A DNA stretch of 5,770 nucleotides from Thermodesulfovibrio sp. GTDB lineage: Bacteria > Nitrospirota > Thermodesulfovibrionia > Thermodesulfovibrionales > JdFR-85. Each line of letters starts with the position of its first letter. Position 1 is the stretch's first letter. Positions 5,277 to 5,770 of the stretch are shown piece by piece. Position numbers and translations under genes: made by a program. Location of the stretch: contig JALUSH010000044.1 of NCBI GenBank assembly GCA_027016675.1, forward strand, positions 1-5,770, in the 5' to 3' direction. The notes below the pieces were generated by a model. The model was not told the DNA's origin. It saw nothing but the letters and a program-made list of their open reading frames with translations, and did not search any database.

Positions 5277-5643
5277 TAATCAGTAACTCTCGAACCTTTT
5301 TTGATAACTCTTGTAAATTAAAGGGTTTTTCAATGATGCAATCAGCCTCCACCTCATCAACAGCTTCAGCATACTCATCCACAAGTGCAGATATGAATAT
5401 CACCTTAATATTGAATCCCTTTCTCTTTAATCTCCTTATTAGAGAGATTCCATCAATGCCTTCCATCTTTATATCCACAATCAATAACCTGAATATTCCC
5501 GCCTCCATAAGAGTCTCAACCACTTCAGGGTCCGTTGTACCTACAACCGAGTATCCTCTATTATGGAGATACTGCATTATAGAGGATACTATATAGGGCT
5601 CATCATCTATAATGAGTATCGAGCCTCGACCTCCTTTATGCAA
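5260..5643 (-). CDS. Single-domain (receiver-only) response regulator
   Basis: A 127-residue protein made only of a CheY-like receiver domain: ILIIDDE with acidic pair D13 and D14, phospho-acceptor D57 in LLIVDIKM, switch S85 in IFISA, and K106 in EKPF, so all catalytic residues are present. No output domain follows, so it must signal by protein contact or relay phosphate. The start is TTG at 5643: a TGA codon lies directly upstream in frame, GGGGAG sits 7 bp before the TTG, and no ATG or GTG lies in frame before the first beta strand. It overlaps fmdE by 17 bp and is the first gene of the molybdenum cluster, an unusual partner for FmdE, MOT1 and ModE. No histidine kinase is complete in the window; it could lie upstream or elsewhere. 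Confidence 0.9.
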   Translation of the reverse strand: MHKGGRGSILIIDDEPYIVSSIMQYLHNRGYSVVGTTDPEVVETLMEAGIFRLLIVDIKMEGIDGISLIRRLKRKGFNIKVIFISALVDEYAEAVDEVEADCIIEKPFNLQELSKKVRELLINEGNI

Positions 5644-5650
5644 TCAATCA

Positions 5651-5656
5651 CTCCCC
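5651..5656 (-). promoter_or_regulatory. Ribosome binding site supporting the TTG start of the response regulator
   Basis: GGGGAG on the minus strand lies 7 bp before TTG 5643. The stronger-looking GGAGGT inside the gene (codons 4-5) has no usable start codon at the right distance in frame, so the TTG is preferred. Confidence 0.55.
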
Positions 5657-5663
5657 TGAATTT

Positions 5664-5692
5664 ATAATGATTATCTTATTTTATAATAGCAA
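5664..5692 (-). promoter_or_regulatory. Possible promoter of the molybdenum cluster
   Basis: On the minus strand TTGCTA (5692-5687) and CATTAT (5669-5664) are separated by 17 bp; each matches its sigma70 consensus at four of six positions. This is the only spacing-compatible pair I see between the right-edge sequence and the response-regulator start. The region is so AT-rich that chance matches are likely. Confidence 0.3.
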
Positions 5693-5699
5693 CTTCGTT

Positions 5700-5743
5700 T
5701 GTAATTTTATTGTTAATTTCTGATAAGTTTCAATAAAATTACA
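5700..5743. repeat. Perfect 13-bp AT-rich inverted repeat
   Basis: TGTAATTTTATTG (5700-5712) and CAATAAAATTACA (5731-5743) are exact reverse complements around an 18-bp loop. No T-run follows either arm, so it does not look like an intrinsic terminator for either strand. It lies just upstream of the possible cluster promoter and could be an operator or an mRNA stability element at the 3' end of the preceding gene. Confidence 0.6.
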
Positions 5744-5770
5744 GCAAATGTTATACCAATTCCTATCAGG
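5713..5770 (-). CDS. Possible C-terminal end of an upstream membrane protein (partial)
   Basis: In one minus-strand frame the window edge reads LIGIGITFAVILLKLIRN and then TAA (5713-5715). This is a hydrophobic helix followed by a basic tail, as in the last membrane segment of a multi-pass protein. A second frame is also open from the edge for 29 codons (stop near 5683), so the choice is uncertain. The gene would run on the same strand as the molybdenum cluster, about 70 bp upstream of the response regulator. Confidence 0.35.
   Translation of the reverse strand, partial: LIGIGITFAVILLKLIRN

Noticed and set aside
1..5770. CRISPR array, IS ends or tRNA genes
   Set aside because: No repeat-spacer pattern, no transposase-like frame with terminal inverted repeats and no cloverleaf were seen; the tandem repeats at 1854-1941 and 2303-2334 are too short and lack spacers.

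Overview
The window reads as a piece of a bacterial chromosome of moderate to low GC from an anaerobe with NiFe-hydrogenase and molybdenum metabolism. The gene set is a group 3 hydrogenase large subunit, FmdE, a MOT1-type molybdate transporter, a ModE-like regulator and a molybdopterin-binding protein with a Cys tail. It would suit Nitrospirota (Thermodesulfovibrionia-like) or one of the former Deltaproteobacteria. That placement is inference; no marker gene here fixes the taxon.

Layout. Positions 1-319 (+) hold the C-terminal end of a NiFe-hydrogenase large subunit. It converges, across 17 bp, on a complete fumarylacetoacetate-hydrolase family gene (337-1080, -) with a recognisable promoter near 1123-1152. 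Positions 1081-1669 contain no intact gene but carry gene debris, most clearly the first 14 codons of miaB with its ribosome binding site (1530 onward), followed by a possible out-of-frame C-terminal remnant.

From 5643 down to 1670 lies a tight six-gene minus-strand cluster: a stand-alone receiver-domain response regulator (TTG start), FmdE, a 111-residue protein of unknown function, a DNA-binding-only ModE-like protein, a MOT1 molybdate transporter, and a MoeA/MogA-like molybdopterin-binding protein with a C-terminal four-cysteine cluster. Adjacent genes overlap or lie at most 18 bp apart; the only larger gap, 53 bp before modE, holds a perfect 10-bp inverted repeat (4367-4395) that resembles a ModE box. 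The likely logic is molybdate uptake (MOT1), cofactor handling or insertion (Moe-like protein and FmdE), local feedback (ModE and its operator), and an upstream signalling input (response regulator).

The molybdopterin-binding gene carries two blocks of short tandem repeats (7-bp and 8-bp periods) kept in frame in loop regions. The right edge (5700-5770) has a perfect 13-bp AT-rich inverted repeat and the possible C-terminal end of a membrane protein.
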